Shown here: piece after piece, positions 34,112 to 42,896 of the stretch
Layout of the letters: each line of letters begins with the position of its first letter
How positions within the stretch are numbered: position 1 is the first letter of the stretch
Assembly: GCA_016200135.1 (NCBI GenBank)
Contig: JACQFI010000070.1
Location: 72,356-136,355 of the forward strand
Direction: 5' to 3'
DNA length: 64,000 nt
Source: Planctomycetota bacterium
GTDB lineage: Bacteria > Planctomycetota > SZUA-567 > H5-PLA8
The notes under the pieces: model-generated
What the model was told of the DNA's origin: nothing
Seen by the model: only the letters and a program-made list of their open reading frames with translations
The model's database searches: none
Translations under genes and position numbers: made by a program

Positions 34112-35482
34112 ATGAATCTGCGAATCCTGGTGGTGGACGACGAGAAGATCAACCGGGTCACCCGGACGCGGCAGTTGAACGAGTCCGGCTGCGTGGCGGA
34201 GGCCCACGAGACGCCGTTCACCGCGATGACGGCGCTCGAACAGGGCGCGTGGGACGTGGTCATCACCGACCTGCGCATGCCGACGATGGACGGCCTGCAA
34301 TTCCTCAAGGAGATCAAGAGCCGCAGCCCCGAAACCGACGTGATCCTCATGACCGCGTACGGCACCGTCAAGACCGCCGTCGAAGCCATGCAACTGGGCG
34401 CGGAAGACTTTCTTTCGAAGCCGTTCGACATCGACGAACTGAAGCTGCGGCTGAAGCGGATCGAGGACGACCGCCGCCTCCGCCGCGAGGTCGCCACGCT
34501 GCGCGAGGTGGTCGGCGCCGGGGCGTACTCCGGGCTGGTGGGCCATTCGCCGCAGATGCGCCGGGTCTTCGAACTGATCGACCAGTTCTCCGCCAGCGCT
34601 TCGAATGTCCTGATTGTGGGTGAGACGGGCTCCGGTAAGGAAATGGTGGCGCGCGCGATCCACAACAAGAGCGCCAACGCCCAGGGTCCGTTCGTGGCCA
34701 TGGCCTGCACCGCGATCCCGAAGGACCTGGCGGAGAGCGAACTGTTCGGGCAGGAGTCCGGGGGAACGCCGGGCGCGCCCAAACTCCGGCGCGGCCGCCT
34801 CGAACTCGCCGCGGGCGGCACGCTCTTCCTCGACGACGTGGACGACCTGCCGATGGACCTCCAGGCCAAGCTGCTGCGGGTGATGCAGGAAAAGCAATAC
34901 GAGCGCGTCGGCGGTGCCAAAAGCTTAATTGCCGATACGCGCATCATCAGCGCGACCCGGACCGATCTGGAAAAGATGGTCGCTTCCGGCCGCTTCCGCG
35001 AAGATCTCTCCTACCGCTTGAAAGTCCTGGTCATGCGTCTGCCTCCGCTGCGTGAACGGCGCGAAGATATTCTGCCGCTGGCGACCCACTTTCTGGCAAT
35101 CCTGTCCAAGGAACGCGGCGGCGCCGCCAAAGGCCTCTCGCCCGCCGTGGCCGAACGGCTCAAGAACCACAGTTGGCCCGGCAACGTGCGCGAATTGCGG
35201 CATGCCATGGATTACGCGCACTCCGTGGCCCAAGGCGAGACGATTCAGCCCGAAGACCTGCCCATCAACGTGTCGGGGGTGGACAGCAACCATCCCTATA
35301 TTCTCAACCTCGGTTCCCTGGAACGCGTCGACTTGCGCACCGTTACGGAACATTTCGAGATGGAGATTATTCGCTGGGCCCTGGAGCGGGCCAAAGGCAA
35401 CCAGGGCAAAGCGGCGGAGTTTCTGGGGATCCCGCGGACTACGCTCTTGAGCAAACTCGACGTGATCAAGAACCGTACCTGA
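34112..35482 (+). CDS. NtrC-like response regulator lacking GAFTGA
   Basis: 456 aa: receiver domain (acidic pocket D9/D10, phospho-acceptor D53, K103), AAA+ domain with Walker A GETGSGKE (170-177) and RFREDLSYRLKV arginine-finger segment, and a Fis-type helix-turn-helix at the C-terminus (NQGKAAEFLGIPRTTLLSKL). The loop that should read GAFTGA and contact sigma-54 reads GGTPGA (217-222), and the Walker B Glu is Asp (FLDD, 239-242). It may regulate without sigma-54. Confidence 0.9.
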   Translation: MNLRILVVDDEKINRVTRTRQLNESGCVAEAHETPFTAMTALEQGAWDVVITDLRMPTMDGLQFLKEIKSRSPETDVILMTAYGTVKTAVEAMQLGAEDFLSKPFDIDELKLRLKRIEDDRRLRREVATLREVVGAGAYSGLVGHSPQMRRVFELIDQFSASASNVLIVGETGSGKEMVARAIHNKSANAQGPFVAMACTAIPKDLAESELFGQESGGTPGAPKLRRGRLELAAGGTLFLDDVDDLPMDLQAKLLRVMQEKQYERVGGAKSLIADTRIISATRTDLEKMVASGRFREDLSYRLKVLVMRLPPLRERREDILPLATHFLAILSKERGGAAKGLSPAVAERLKNHSWPGNVRELRHAMDYAHSVAQGETIQPEDLPINVSGVDSNHPYILNLGSLERVDLRTVTEHFEMEIIRWALERAKGNQGKAAEFLGIPRTTLLSKLDVIKNRT

Positions 35483-35580
35483 AGGCACGAAAGATAATTC
35501 TTACAAGGCGCACAAATTATTGACAGGTTTTCAACGTGCCGCGCGTTAACCACGCTGTGGCACTCTGTGCAAGCACGTGT

Positions 35581-35597
35581 GCATGTGCGGCACATGC
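35581..35597. promoter_or_regulatory. Palindrome GCATGTG-CGG-CACATGC
   Basis: Perfect 7-base arms around CGG, in the 249-base gap before the large TPR-like gene and after the two-component pair. Possible operator. A TATGCT -10-like box follows near 35606. Confidence 0.3.
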
Positions 35598-35731
35598 CCC
35601 ATGATTATGCTATGGAGACCGGCCTGCCGCCGCGCGGCCATGGCGGTAAATCCCTGGTTGAAAAAGCCATAGCGTGACGATGGGGGCAAGGGTATAGTTT
35701 CTCGAACCATCCAGTGAGAGGAAAGTCTGCC

Positions 35732-38700
35732 ATGACCACGATGCGCGTGCCGTTGGTGTGTTCTCTATTGCTTGGCTTGGTGGGGCTGTTTTCCGCCGCT
35801 CCGGCCCGCGCGGAACTCGATTTCGAGTTCGCCAAGGGCCTGATGGAAAAGAACACGGCGACTTTCCCAACCGACGAACTGGTCGAACGGCTGATCGTGA
35901 AACTGGAAGCCAACCCCGATACCAAGCTGGATGCGGTGCTCATCAAGGCGACGCTGCGCCGCCACCAGTCGGAGAAGGCGAGCATCGAGAAGCGCAAGGC
36001 CCTGCTGGACGAAGCCGACGCGCTGTACAAGGACTTCCTGGCCAACGGAGCCAAGCACCGGCTCTTTGCCACGGCCGAGACTGAAAATTCGAGCCTGCGC
36101 TCCGACATGGTGAAGTCGCAGATCTCCGCGGCCCGCGAGATCGCGGAAAAGGATCCGGCCAAAGCGAAGTCCATTCGCGCCGAAGCCGCGCAGACGATGG
36201 AGAAGATCGCGGCCGACTACAAGACGGTTCTCGATGCGGCGTTGCCCAAGTTCAAGGAAGCCTACGACAACTTCAAGAAGTGGAACGACAAGAACAATCC
36301 TGAAGGCGACAAGGCGCCGCCGAAGGAACTGCTCGTTCCGCTCGACAAGAACTTCTCGGCCTGGATCGTGGCCGACAAGCGCTACATCTCGGCCAAGGTG
36401 GACCAGGTCGAATGCTACGACGACGCGGACGGCGCCAAAAAGACGCTGGCGGACGAATTGACCAAGCTCTGCGAAGAACGGCTCGCGGAAGAGGCCATCG
36501 GCAACTTCCCGGTCATCGGCGCCTGGTACGCCTTTATGCAGGGCCGGCTCCATGCCGCCGTGCAGCGGGAAGACAAGGCCTCCGAGTCGTGGAACAACGC
36601 CCTGCAGATGACCGCGGACATGACCAACCTGGCCCCCGAACAGACCAAGCAGCTCCTGCTGATCAAGCGCCTGATCCTGCACGATCTCGTGAAGATGAAG
36701 GTGAAGAGCAAGAAGTACCCGGACGTGGTCGAGATCATCGGGCAATCGCTCGTGGACACGGCCTTGCGCCCGCTTTTCGAAGAGAACGCGGGCAAGGAAC
36801 TGATGGTCGATTACGCCAAGGCGATGGTGCTGCAGCCCGAAGCGGGCCAGTCGGACTTCGAGAACGGCGTGAAGGTCATGCGCCAGCTCATCGAGAAGGA
36901 AAGCAAGCCGGGCGGCAACCAGAACTGGGCCGGCCGCTACGCATACACCATCGCGGAACTCCTCCAGGAAGCCCGCAAGCGCAAGGTGAAGCCCAACATC
37001 TCCGCACAGGAATGGTACGACGCCGCGCGCGGCTACTACGCGATGGGTTACGAAGAGAACAAGAAGTACACGGAAGTGCAGTCTTCCGACCCGGCCAAGG
37101 CGCCCGAGCAGTTCGAGAAGGCGTACGTGCAGTTCAATTTCGCCGTCGATTGCTATCGCCGTGCGATCAGCGTGGCCCGCAGCTCGAAATCGGAGCTGGC
37201 CGCGCGCCTGGCCGTGGAACCGAAGGCCTGGTTCGAGATGGGCCTGAGTTACGTCAAGATGAAGGAGTACCTCGAGGCCGTGCTTGCCTACCAATCCCTG
37301 CGCGACACGTTCGGCACGGAATCGCGCATGAAGTGGCTCCCCGATCCGAAGTCGCCCGAGGGCAAGCGTGTATTTACCAAGCAGGTCGTCGATCTGTTCG
37401 AGGAATACGATAAGGCCAAGGAGGGCCTGCTGCCCCGCGGCAGCACCAACCTGCTCTTCTCGCTCGATAAGCACATCGCAGAGCACAAGGACATCTGGAG
37501 CGGCGGCTTGAAGGGCCGCATCCTGAACGAGATGAAGGACGACACTTCGGTCGATACGGGCATCAGCGACTCCGATTACCTCCTCGCCAAGACCGCCATG
37601 GAGATGGCCAAGTCGATCTCCGCGGCCGCCCGGGAAGATCTGAAACGCGGCAACGTCAAGTCGGCCGTGGATTCCTTCGGACAGGCTCTGGGCAAGTTCC
37701 AGGAAGCCGGCGAGAAGTTCATGAAGGTAAAGACGACCTCCGTGGCCTACGAGACGGCGCTCTACCAGGCCGGCACCTGCTACACGATGGCGCAGGAAAT
37801 CCTGTCCGGCGGCCGTTCGGGCGAGAAGAAGGAGGCCCAGGACGCCAAGATCAAGGAATCGACCGAGAAGGCGCTGGAGTCCTTTACGAAGTACGACGAG
37901 TTCGTGGCCAAGAATCAGAACGTGCAGGAGGACGACCGCAACCGCCGCCGCAGCTTGCAGGGCGCGGTGCTCCTCTCCCGCTGCTCGCTGCTGCTGGGCG
38001 TGGGCGACTGGGAGAAGGCCGCGAAAGCCTCCGACGATTACGTGGCCTGGGAGACGGGCAATACGGTCCCCAAGAGCTCGAAGTACATCGCTTACCTGAA
38101 CAAGTTCCGCGCGCTGGTGGAACTGGCCGCCAAGAACCTCGCCCCCAAGAGCGAGCCGTTCATGAAGGACGCGGAAGAGACGATCGCCGCGTACCGCAAG
38201 GAACGCCCCAAGGACAACAAGACCTACGTCTTCATGGTCAACGCGCTCTCGCGCCGCTACCTCATCGCCGCGGCACAAGCCGAGAAGCTCAAGCTGAGCA
38301 AGGACCTCTCGGAAGGCTACGAGCGCAAGCTCACCGAGTTGCAGTGGTCGCGCGTGGAGATGATGGCCGAGAGCGAGGCGGACGACCTGACGCTTGAAGA
38401 CTACACGCGCATGCTCTTCCTCTTCAATAAGACCAACCAGGAGCGCCGCGCCGCGGACTGGGCCATCAAACTGCTCGCGAAATTCGACCCCGAGACCAAG
38501 AACGTCAAGATGCCCGACGAGGAAGTCTACTGGCAGGCCTTGCTGGAGAAGATGTTCAAGGTCATCAAGCCCGAGGGCTCGTACGCCGACCTGCAGAAGT
38601 ACGAGCGCTGCAAGAACGACCACCGCCTGCTCGTCGACTTTATGTACGACGGCTCCAAAGGCCGCGCCTACGACGAACTCTCCGAGAAGCGGCCCGAATA

Positions 38701-39499
38701 CGACCGGCACAACTACAACCTGCTCAAGGCCCGCGCGCAGATCGAGACGATTCGCAACAACTACAAAGACTGCCCCACGCTCCGGGACGACTTCGGCGAA
38801 GGCGGCCGGTCGCTCATCACGATGATCGAAGACGAGATTGACTTCCGGCAGAAGATGGAAGCCACGCGCGACCTGCTCTCGAGCCTGGCGCTCAGCGTGG
38901 CCGCCAAACTCGAAAGGGAAGGCGGGCACGACGACGATGCGAAGCACTACCGCGAAGTCGCCAACCAGCAGATCAAGATCCTGATCGACATCCGCGGCGA
39001 GACACCCGCCATGCAGATCAAGAGCGCCGAGATCGACATGTCCACCGGCAAGTACGAGGACGCGCTCCAGACATTCATGAAAGTTCTCGGTGACGCCCCC
39101 AAGGACTCAAACCTGTATTTCGACTGCAAGCGCCGGATCTCGGAAACGCTCGCGCTGCAGAAGAAGTACGTGGATGCAGCCGAATACCCCGAGTGGATCG
39201 CGATGACGTCCGGCGGGTTCGATTCCAATTACGTCAAGGACCGCTGGCCGAACATGAAGGAATTCCTGCTCGAATGCTATAAGAACGGCGCCAAGATGCC
39301 CCCCAAAATGAAGGACATCTTGGAAGGCAAGGTCGAGCAGGGCATCGCGACCCCCGATAAGAAGACCGAGGGCGCCGGCAAGTCCGAGGAACCTAAGAAG
39401 TCCGCGGAGGACAAGAAGACCGACGAACCCAAGAAGTCCGCGGAACCCCAAAAGACCGAAGAGCCCAAAAAGACCGAGCAGCCAAAAAAGAGTGAATAG
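35732..39499 (+). CDS. Very large secreted helical-repeat (TPR-like) protein
   Basis: 1255 aa from ATG 35732 (AGAGGAAA upstream). Signal peptide MTTMRVPLVCSLLLGLVGLFSAAPARAE. The body is nearly all alpha-helical with TPR-type spacing (for example AWFEMGLSYVKMKEYLEAVLAYQSL, AKTAMEMAKSISAAAREDLKRGNVKSAVDSFGQAL, SAEIDMSTGKYEDALQTFMKVLGDAPKD). The last 45 residues are Lys/Pro/Glu repeats (EPKKSAE, EPKKTEQPKK). A periplasmic scaffold is inferred. It precedes the Ton-like genes in the same direction, with a 287-base gap that may hold a second promoter. Confidence 0.8.
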   Translation: MTTMRVPLVCSLLLGLVGLFSAAPARAELDFEFAKGLMEKNTATFPTDELVERLIVKLEANPDTKLDAVLIKATLRRHQSEKASIEKRKALLDEADALYKDFLANGAKHRLFATAETENSSLRSDMVKSQISAAREIAEKDPAKAKSIRAEAAQTMEKIAADYKTVLDAALPKFKEAYDNFKKWNDKNNPEGDKAPPKELLVPLDKNFSAWIVADKRYISAKVDQVECYDDADGAKKTLADELTKLCEERLAEEAIGNFPVIGAWYAFMQGRLHAAVQREDKASESWNNALQMTADMTNLAPEQTKQLLLIKRLILHDLVKMKVKSKKYPDVVEIIGQSLVDTALRPLFEENAGKELMVDYAKAMVLQPEAGQSDFENGVKVMRQLIEKESKPGGNQNWAGRYAYTIAELLQEARKRKVKPNISAQEWYDAARGYYAMGYEENKKYTEVQSSDPAKAPEQFEKAYVQFNFAVDCYRRAISVARSSKSELAARLAVEPKAWFEMGLSYVKMKEYLEAVLAYQSLRDTFGTESRMKWLPDPKSPEGKRVFTKQVVDLFEEYDKAKEGLLPRGSTNLLFSLDKHIAEHKDIWSGGLKGRILNEMKDDTSVDTGISDSDYLLAKTAMEMAKSISAAAREDLKRGNVKSAVDSFGQALGKFQEAGEKFMKVKTTSVAYETALYQAGTCYTMAQEILSGGRSGEKKEAQDAKIKESTEKALESFTKYDEFVAKNQNVQEDDRNRRRSLQGAVLLSRCSLLLGVGDWEKAAKASDDYVAWETGNTVPKSSKYIAYLNKFRALVELAAKNLAPKSEPFMKDAEETIAAYRKERPKDNKTYVFMVNALSRRYLIAAAQAEKLKLSKDLSEGYERKLTELQWSRVEMMAESEADDLTLEDYTRMLFLFNKTNQERRAADWAIKLLAKFDPETKNVKMPDEEVYWQALLEKMFKVIKPEGSYADLQKYERCKNDHRLLVDFMYDGSKGRAYDELSEKRPEYDRHNYNLLKARAQIETIRNNYKDCPTLRDDFGEGGRSLITMIEDEIDFRQKMEATRDLLSSLALSVAAKLEREGGHDDDAKHYREVANQQIKILIDIRGETPAMQIKSAEIDMSTGKYEDALQTFMKVLGDAPKDSNLYFDCKRRISETLALQKKYVDAAEYPEWIAMTSGGFDSNYVKDRWPNMKEFLLECYKNGAKMPPKMKDILEGKVEQGIATPDKKTEGAGKSEEPKKSAEDKKTDEPKKSAEPQKTEEPKKTEQPKKSE

Positions 39500-39786
39500 T
39501 TGGCCAAAACGAGATTCTGGTTGATTGGAGCCTAGCCCTTTGCGCACCTTGTGTGGTATGGGTTGAGGTACTATTACTGATTTCCCGTTAAAGGTTTAGC
39601 ATTGGAAAAGGCACCGCCGATACAGGAGGTATTCGCCTATCTATTGCTTTCGAAACGGGGTTGTATAGAAAGGCGACAAGATTTGCGCAAGTTTTCCACT
39701 CTGGGTGCGTTTTCAGATTGCAAGATTGCATTCGGGTTCTTGGTGTCGTCATAAAGGGTTAGCAGAGTCGGCAAGGAGGGTTGCAA

Positions 39787-41457
39787 ATGGCAAGGGCAGA
39801 TGAAGACCTCGACGACGAACTGGAAGGCGAAGAAGAGGAAGAAGCGCCACCACCAGGTGACGATACCTTTATGGGTATCAGCGCGATGTCCTACGCGCCT
39901 TGGTGGGTGATCTCGGTGGTCTTCCACGGCCTCGCGATCCTGCTCGTCTCGCTGATCACCATGACCATCGGCGTCGTCGACAACGGCGATGCGGTCGTGA
40001 TCACGACGAACTTGGAGCGCGCGCCGCAGTTTGTGCAGCAGGACCAGCCCAAGGTCGATTCCAAGCACGTCCTGGAATCCAAGCACGATACGCCTCCGAC
40101 CGACCCGACCTCCGATGTCGCGTCGGACATCGTCGTTCCGCCGGACATTCTGGCCAAGGCGGAGCTCGGCGACCACTTTGAAACGATCAACCCCGACCGG
40201 CCCGACACGCACAGCGCGTTCGGCAATCCCGACGCCCACATGTTCCACAGCGTCCACGGCGACGACGACGCGGCAGGCGGCGGCGGCACGGGGGGCATCA
40301 GCCTGGAAGACATGATTGGTGTCGGCGGGGCGTCCTCGCCCGGCACCGGCGGCGGCTGGGGCGGCGGCAACGGCACCGGCACTGGCATCGACAACGGCTC
40401 GGGCCACGGCAGCTTCGGCGCGCGCAACGGCGGTGGACGGCGCTTGATGGTCATGCGCCACGGCGGTTCCCGCGCGACGGAAAGCGGCGTCGACCGGGCC
40501 CTCAAATGGCTGGCCGCGCACCAGGAAGTGGACGGGCACTGGGACTGCGTGAAGTACGGCGGCAAGCAGGCCGACGTGGCGGTGACGGGCATGTCGCTGC
40601 TGGCCTTCCTCGGCGCCGGTCACACCGAGAAGGTCGGCCAGTACAAGGACAACGTCAAGCGCGCGGTCTACTGGCTGATCTCGATCCAGAGCGACGACGG
40701 CAAGTACTACAAGCAGGGCGAGACGCACGGCATCGGTTACCACCACGCGATCGCGGCGCTGGCCATGGCCGAAGCCGCGGGCATGGGCCGCGTGGCGGAG
40801 ACGGTGAAGTCGGCGCAGAAGGGCATCGACTACACGACGGAAAAGCACCAGCAGGGCGAGAACTCCGACAAGCTGGGCTGGCGCTACGGTCCCAAGGAGA
40901 AGGGCGACCTCTCCGTGACGGGCTGGTTCATCATGTCCCTGAAGTCCGCCAAGGTGGCGGGCCTGAAGGTCAACCAGGCCAGCTTCGACGGCGCGATCGA
41001 GTTCCTCGACAGCGTGGAGACCAAGGGCAACGCCGGCGACGTGTACGGCGGCAACCGCTACGGCTACACCTCCCCCGGCGCGGCGACCCGCACCACGGCC
41101 ATCGGCAACCTCTGCCGCCAATTCCTGGGTTGGAAGCGAGAAGACCTGCAAGGCGGGGTGGAGTTCTTCGTTCAGCAGGGTGGCGTGCCGAACTGGGATG
41201 GCAACGGCGGAAACGTGGACCTGTACTACTGGTACTACGGCACGCTGTGCGTCTTCCAGCAGGGCGGCGACCTGTGGAAGCGCTGGAACGAGGCGCTGAA
41301 GAAGGCCCTGACGGACAACCAGCGCAAGGGTGGCGATGAAGACGGCTCGTGGGATCCGGTGGTCGCGTACAGCGAATACTGGGGCCGCGTCGGCCAGACG
41401 GCGCTCGGTTGCCTGTGCCTGGAAGTCTACTACCGCTACCTGCCCTTGTACAAATAG
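39787..41457 (+). CDS. TonB-like anchor fused to alpha/alpha-toroid domain
   Basis: 556 aa from ATG 39787, with AAGGAGGG at 39773-39780. Residues 1-37 are acidic and cytoplasmic. The single membrane helix (38-63) contains S43-x3-H47 in ISVVFHG, the TonB transmembrane motif. Residues 64-215 form a Pro/Asp then Gly-rich periplasmic linker. Residues about 225-556 carry prenyltransferase/squalene-cyclase-type repeats (ALKWLAAHQEVDGHW, AVYWLISIQSDDGKYY, GWRYGP...LSVTGWFIMSL). No DxDD cyclase acid motif is seen. ExbB and two ExbDs follow, so it is probably the energised transducer of a Ton-type system. Confidence 0.85.
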   Translation: MARADEDLDDELEGEEEEEAPPPGDDTFMGISAMSYAPWWVISVVFHGLAILLVSLITMTIGVVDNGDAVVITTNLERAPQFVQQDQPKVDSKHVLESKHDTPPTDPTSDVASDIVVPPDILAKAELGDHFETINPDRPDTHSAFGNPDAHMFHSVHGDDDAAGGGGTGGISLEDMIGVGGASSPGTGGGWGGGNGTGTGIDNGSGHGSFGARNGGGRRLMVMRHGGSRATESGVDRALKWLAAHQEVDGHWDCVKYGGKQADVAVTGMSLLAFLGAGHTEKVGQYKDNVKRAVYWLISIQSDDGKYYKQGETHGIGYHHAIAALAMAEAAGMGRVAETVKSAQKGIDYTTEKHQQGENSDKLGWRYGPKEKGDLSVTGWFIMSLKSAKVAGLKVNQASFDGAIEFLDSVETKGNAGDVYGGNRYGYTSPGAATRTTAIGNLCRQFLGWKREDLQGGVEFFVQQGGVPNWDGNGGNVDLYYWYYGTLCVFQQGGDLWKRWNEALKKALTDNQRKGGDEDGSWDPVVAYSEYWGRVGQTALGCLCLEVYYRYLPLYK

Positions 41458-41533
41458 CTGAACGGAACGTGTGTTCCCTGGGATCTTGGACGTAACGGAC
41501 AACCAAAGAGAGCAAGGCGAAGGAGAAGAGACC

Positions 41534-42253
41534 ATGTTCAGGAAGCAGACGCTGGTGCGCACGGCGATGGTGATGGGTGCGCTGATGCTGTTGGCCTCGA
41601 CGGGCGCGCGCGCGGAAGAAGTGGCGGGCGCCGGGTTCCTCGACATGGCCAAAGACTCGGGCTTCATGGAATACGTGCTGCTGCTGACCTCGATCGCCGG
41701 CGTGGCCATGGGCCTGCAGGCGCTCGTCAGCATCCGCCCGCACCTGCTCCGCCCGCCGCAGACGGCGAGCGAGCTGATCGCGCTGTGCCAGGAAGGCAAT
41801 ATCGACGAGGCGCTCGAGGCGGCCCAGGCCGACAACAGCTTCCTCGGCAACGTCGCCGCGGCCACGCTCGCCAACAGCCAGCACGGCAAGGACGCCATGG
41901 AAAGCGCCATGGCCGACTCCGGCGAACTGGAAGGCGGCAAGTACATCTACAAGATCGGCATCCTGCAGCTCATCGCGGCGCTCGCGCCGATGCTCGGGCT
42001 GACCGGCACGACGCTGGGCATGATCAAGACGTTCGCGGTGATCGCGGTCAAGGCCGACGCGGTGACGGCGTCCGACATGGCGCGCGGCATCTCGATCGCC
42101 CTGGTCTGCACGTTCACCGGGCTGATGGTCGCCGTGCCCCTGCTGACCCTGTCCTTCTTCCTGAAGTCGAAGCTCACCCACACGATGCACGAGATCGCCA
42201 ACGACGTAGGCGAAATGATCCGCGCCGTCTCCGGTGGCGGGCAGGCGCAGTAA
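41534..42253 (+). CDS. exbB: MotA/TolQ/ExbB proton-channel protein
   Basis: 239 aa from ATG 41534 (AAGGAGA upstream). An N-terminal signal peptide (GARAEE cleavage region) precedes the three membrane helices, as in the longer ExbB branch. The channel signature is APMLGLTGTTLGMIKTF (TM2), then ARGISIALVCTFTGLMVAVPLLTLSFF (TM3). With ExbD it forms the proton-driven stator that powers the TonB-like protein just upstream. Confidence 0.92.
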   Translation: MFRKQTLVRTAMVMGALMLLASTGARAEEVAGAGFLDMAKDSGFMEYVLLLTSIAGVAMGLQALVSIRPHLLRPPQTASELIALCQEGNIDEALEAAQADNSFLGNVAAATLANSQHGKDAMESAMADSGELEGGKYIYKIGILQLIAALAPMLGLTGTTLGMIKTFAVIAVKADAVTASDMARGISIALVCTFTGLMVAVPLLTLSFFLKSKLTHTMHEIANDVGEMIRAVSGGGQAQ

Positions 42254-42268
42254 TTCATCCGACCCAGT

Positions 42269-42299
42269 GAGGGGTCCGCGGCGCACCGCCGCGGGCCTC
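42269..42299 (+). other. Intercistronic hairpin between exbB and exbD
   Basis: Stem CGCGGC/GCCGCG extended by C-G, U-G, G-C, G-C pairs around loop GCACC (42283-42287). There is no T-run after it, so it is more likely an mRNA-stability or processing element, or partial attenuator, setting the ExbB:ExbD ratio, than a full terminator. Confidence 0.5.
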
Positions 42300-42331
42300 T
42301 CATCCGCATCCGCAAAAGCGAGGATCCGAAC

Positions 42332-42838
42332 ATGCCCGCCAAACCGCTTGAAGAGCATAAAACCGAAGTCGATATGGTGCCGTACATCGACATTGTCAGC
42401 CTGCTGCTCCTGTTCCTGGTCATCACGGGCGACATGACGAAGAGCGCGACGGGCGTGAAGATGAAGCTGCCCCGCGCCGATCAGGCCGCCACCGAGAAGA
42501 AGCTGGGCATCTCGACCGAAGGGCGCATCGTCGTGCAGATGAAGCCCAAAGACAGCAAGAACGTCGATGCCGGTTACTTTGCGGTGGTCGAGAACAACCA
42601 GTACGATCTGGTCGCCGGCAATCAGTCGCTGGTCAACTATCTGAAGGAGCAGGTTGATCGGCGCGTCGCCAAGGGCCTCAGCAAACTGGGCGAGAGCGGC
42701 GAAGTCTCGTTCCCGGTCAAGCTGCGCATCCCCACCGAAGCGCCCATGTACCAGGTGGAACGCGTGGTGATGATCTGTGCGAAAGCCGGCCTCGTAAACG
42801 TTCACTACGCGGCCGACAATAAAGACAAGAAAGATTAA
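42332..42838 (+). CDS. exbD: ExbD/TolR-family protein 1
   Basis: 168 aa. Short cytoplasmic N-terminus, then the ExbD helix DMVPYIDIVSLLLLFLVI with the essential membrane Asp at D20, then VKMKLPRAD (the canonical LP after the helix) and a periplasmic alpha/beta domain ending RVVMICAKAGLVNVHYA, all typical of ExbD/TolR. Slightly longer than E. coli ExbD (141 aa). Confidence 0.9.
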   Translation: MPAKPLEEHKTEVDMVPYIDIVSLLLLFLVITGDMTKSATGVKMKLPRADQAATEKKLGISTEGRIVVQMKPKDSKNVDAGYFAVVENNQYDLVAGNQSLVNYLKEQVDRRVAKGLSKLGESGEVSFPVKLRIPTEAPMYQVERVVMICAKAGLVNVHYAADNKDKKD

Positions 42839-42896
42839 GCCGGATCCACTGAAACGAACGACGGCCTGAACCAAGAGATACGAAAGGCATAGATCC

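Noticed and set aside
35557..35572. Possible sigma-54 promoter (TGGCAC...TGCA) before the TPR-like gene
   Set aside because: GG and GC are 10 bases apart rather than the required 12.
35765..38947. 1060-codon open frame on the minus strand opposite the large TPR-like gene
   Set aside because: The plus-strand product has a signal peptide, ribosome site and plausible folds. The antisense frame is low in secondary-structure sense and arises from GC-rich codon bias.
39615..39755. Short open frame (about 37 codons from a TTG) in the gap before the toroid gene
   Set aside because: The AGGAGG is about 14 bases from the TTG, the peptide has no recognisable features, and no better start exists.
39787..41457. 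Calling the toroid protein a squalene-hopene cyclase or prenyltransferase enzyme
   Set aside because: No DxDD or zinc-site motif is visible, and the membrane anchor with S-x3-H plus the ExbB/ExbD neighbours indicate another role.
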